Of a stretch of DNA of 19,233 bases, positions 17,360 through 19,233 are shown piece by piece (position 1 is the stretch's first letter; each line of letters begins with the position of its first letter). This stretch comes from Lactobacillus sp. (lineage in GTDB: Bacteria > Bacillota > Bacilli > Lactobacillales > Lactobacillaceae): positions 1-19,233 of the forward strand of contig DMZB01000003.1 in the NCBI GenBank assembly GCA_003482405.1, given 5' to 3'. The notes below the pieces were generated by a model that searched no databases, had not been told where the DNA came from, and saw only the letters and a list, made by a program, of their open reading frames with translations. The position numbers were made by a program, and so were the translations under genes.

Positions 17360-17406
17360 TTTTTTAACTAAAGAAGTACAAATTCTGACAAGGGAGGTGC
17401 CAATAG

Positions 17407-17931
17407 ATGTTTTCACCATTAGTTTTAGCTGCTGAAAAGGGTTTTGATTACGGCGATATGTTGTTCTACATGGTCGCATTTGTTCTGTTAATGTGGTTAG
17501 TTAAGGTGTTTGCTTGGAAACCTGTCACGAAAATGATGAATGACCGAGCCACTAAGATTGCTAACGACATTGATTCAGCTGAAAAGTCACGTTCTGACGC
17601 TGAAAGTTTAGCGACTCAACGTCGCGATGCGCTTGCAAACTCACATCAAGAAGCATCAACAATTGTTGCTGATGCTAAGACTGCGGGTAACCAACAGCGT
17701 GATAAGATTATTGACCAAGCACAAACAGATGCACAAAAGTTACGTGAAAATGCGACTTCTGACATTGAACAGCAACGTCAAGATGCCCTTGTAAGTGCAC
17801 GTAAAGACGTGGCTGATTTGTCTATTGAGATTGCTTCCAAGATCATTCACAAGCAATTAAATGCCGACGATCAAAAGGCATTAATTGATTCTTATATCGA
17901 AGGGTTGGGAAAAGATGACCAAACTCGCTAA
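17407..17931 (+). CDS. atpF: F1Fo-ATP synthase subunit b
   Basis: A 174-residue stator subunit. One N-terminal membrane helix (about 18-36, MLFYMVAFVLLMWLVKVFAW) is followed by KPVTKMMNDRATKI, typical of subunit b. After this comes a long charged helix rich in Ala, Gln, Asp and Lys (about 45-160) that dimerises as the peripheral stalk. GGGAGGTG lies 7 bases before the ATG. The gene overlaps the next one by 17 bases, indicating translational coupling. There is one b gene, as usual in non-photosynthetic bacteria. Confidence 0.95.
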   Translation: MFSPLVLAAEKGFDYGDMLFYMVAFVLLMWLVKVFAWKPVTKMMNDRATKIANDIDSAEKSRSDAESLATQRRDALANSHQEASTIVADAKTAGNQQRDKIIDQAQTDAQKLRENATSDIEQQRQDALVSARKDVADLSIEIASKIIHKQLNADDQKALIDSYIEGLGKDDQTR

Positions 17932-18460
17932 ATCGCAGGTTGCTCGTCGTTATGGTCGCGCCATGTTTGACGCAGCCAGTGACAAGCAACGGTTAGAGTC
18001 GGTTTATGATGAGCTCATCCAAGTCCAAGGTGTTTTTCAATCGGTACCTAATTTGGGTACTGTTTTGACAGGTGCTGGTTTACAGAACCCTGAGAAAGAA
18101 GCCCTCTTGAAGCCTTTGTTAAGTTCAGCTAGTCCGCTAGTACACAACTTTTTACAGATGCTTTTCGACTACGGCCGGTTGGATGATACGGTCGCAATCA
18201 TTGATGAGTTCAAACGGCTCTATGATGAACAGAACCAAACAGTTTACGCTGACGTAACCACTGCTGTTAGCCTTGATGAAGGGCAACAACAGCGATTAGC
18301 GGACAGTATCGCCAAACGGGTCGGTGCAAAAACCGTTCACGTAAACCAAATTGTTAATCCAGATATTATCGGTGGCGTTATCGTCAACAGTAATAACACT
18401 GTGATCGACGGTTCGATTCGTACCCGTTTAGCACATATCCGTCAAAGTTTGACGCGATAA
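17915..18460 (+). CDS. atpH: F1Fo-ATP synthase subunit delta
   Basis: A 181-residue OSCP/delta-family subunit linking the peripheral stalk to the top of F1. The N-terminal helical domain begins with the usual ARRYGRAMFDAA (9-20), and the C-terminal signature is present near the end (NPDIIGGVIV followed by DGSIRTRLAHI). The ATG at 17915 gives the family N-terminus MTKLAKSQVARRYG; a longer TTG frame from 17885 would add ten unrelated residues. It overlaps atpF by 17 bases, and a purine-rich GAAGGGTTGGGAAAAG upstream serves as ribosome binding site. Confidence 0.95.
   Translation: MTKLAKSQVARRYGRAMFDAASDKQRLESVYDELIQVQGVFQSVPNLGTVLTGAGLQNPEKEALLKPLLSSASPLVHNFLQMLFDYGRLDDTVAIIDEFKRLYDEQNQTVYADVTTAVSLDEGQQQRLADSIAKRVGAKTVHVNQIVNPDIIGGVIVNSNNTVIDGSIRTRLAHIRQSLTR

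Positions 18461-19233
<773 letters not shown>

Overview
The window reads as a chromosomal segment of a Lactobacillaceae bacterium (low-to-moderate GC Firmicutes). The basis is gene content and order: murT-gatD divergent from a tdk-prfA-prmC-ywlC run, then glyA, upp and the F1Fo-ATPase operon, with strong AGGAGG-type ribosome binding sites, some GTG/TTG starts and protein sequences typical of lactobacilli. The genus cannot be fixed by eye. No tRNA, rRNA, CRISPR array, transposase or phage gene was seen.

Layout. (1) Positions 1-1841, minus strand: a two-TM small membrane protein, an orphan LacI-family repressor and a GNAT acetyltransferase, closed by a hairpin at the left edge. (2) 1981-5526, plus strand: a complete OpuC-type quaternary-amine osmoprotectant ABC transporter (ATPase with CBS domains, permease, lipoprotein, permease) with genes touching or overlapping. 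(3) 5557-7952: a serine beta-lactamase-like hydrolase and mannose-6-phosphate isomerase, bracketed by two copies of an intergenic inverted-repeat element. (4) 7998-10066, minus strand: gatD and murT, which amidate lipid II; this pair converges on manA across a hairpin-rich spacer. (5) 10252-13871, plus strand: tdk, prfA, prmC and ywlC (sua5), covering thymidine salvage, translation termination, methylation of the release factor, and tRNA t6A synthesis. (6) 13981-15924: glyA and upp, feeding one-carbon and pyrimidine metabolism. (7) 16417-19233: atpB-atpE-atpF-atpH-atpA, with atpA running off the right edge; a 410-base region without a credible gene and with a candidate promoter lies in front.

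Most of the window is ordinary core genome. The least explained signal is the pair of related intergenic elements at 5557-5645 and 7791-7952. They share a roughly 35-base core at 28/35 identity. Both also have outer arms that pair, and the arms differ between copies by changes that keep the pairing. This looks like a dispersed structured repeat. One copy probably doubles as the opuC terminator; the other carries an extra segment with a 17-bp perfect hairpin between two convergent operons.

Several starts were moved from the longest possible frame on the basis of ribosome binding sites and family N-termini: GNAT, murT, tdk, glyA, upp and atpH.
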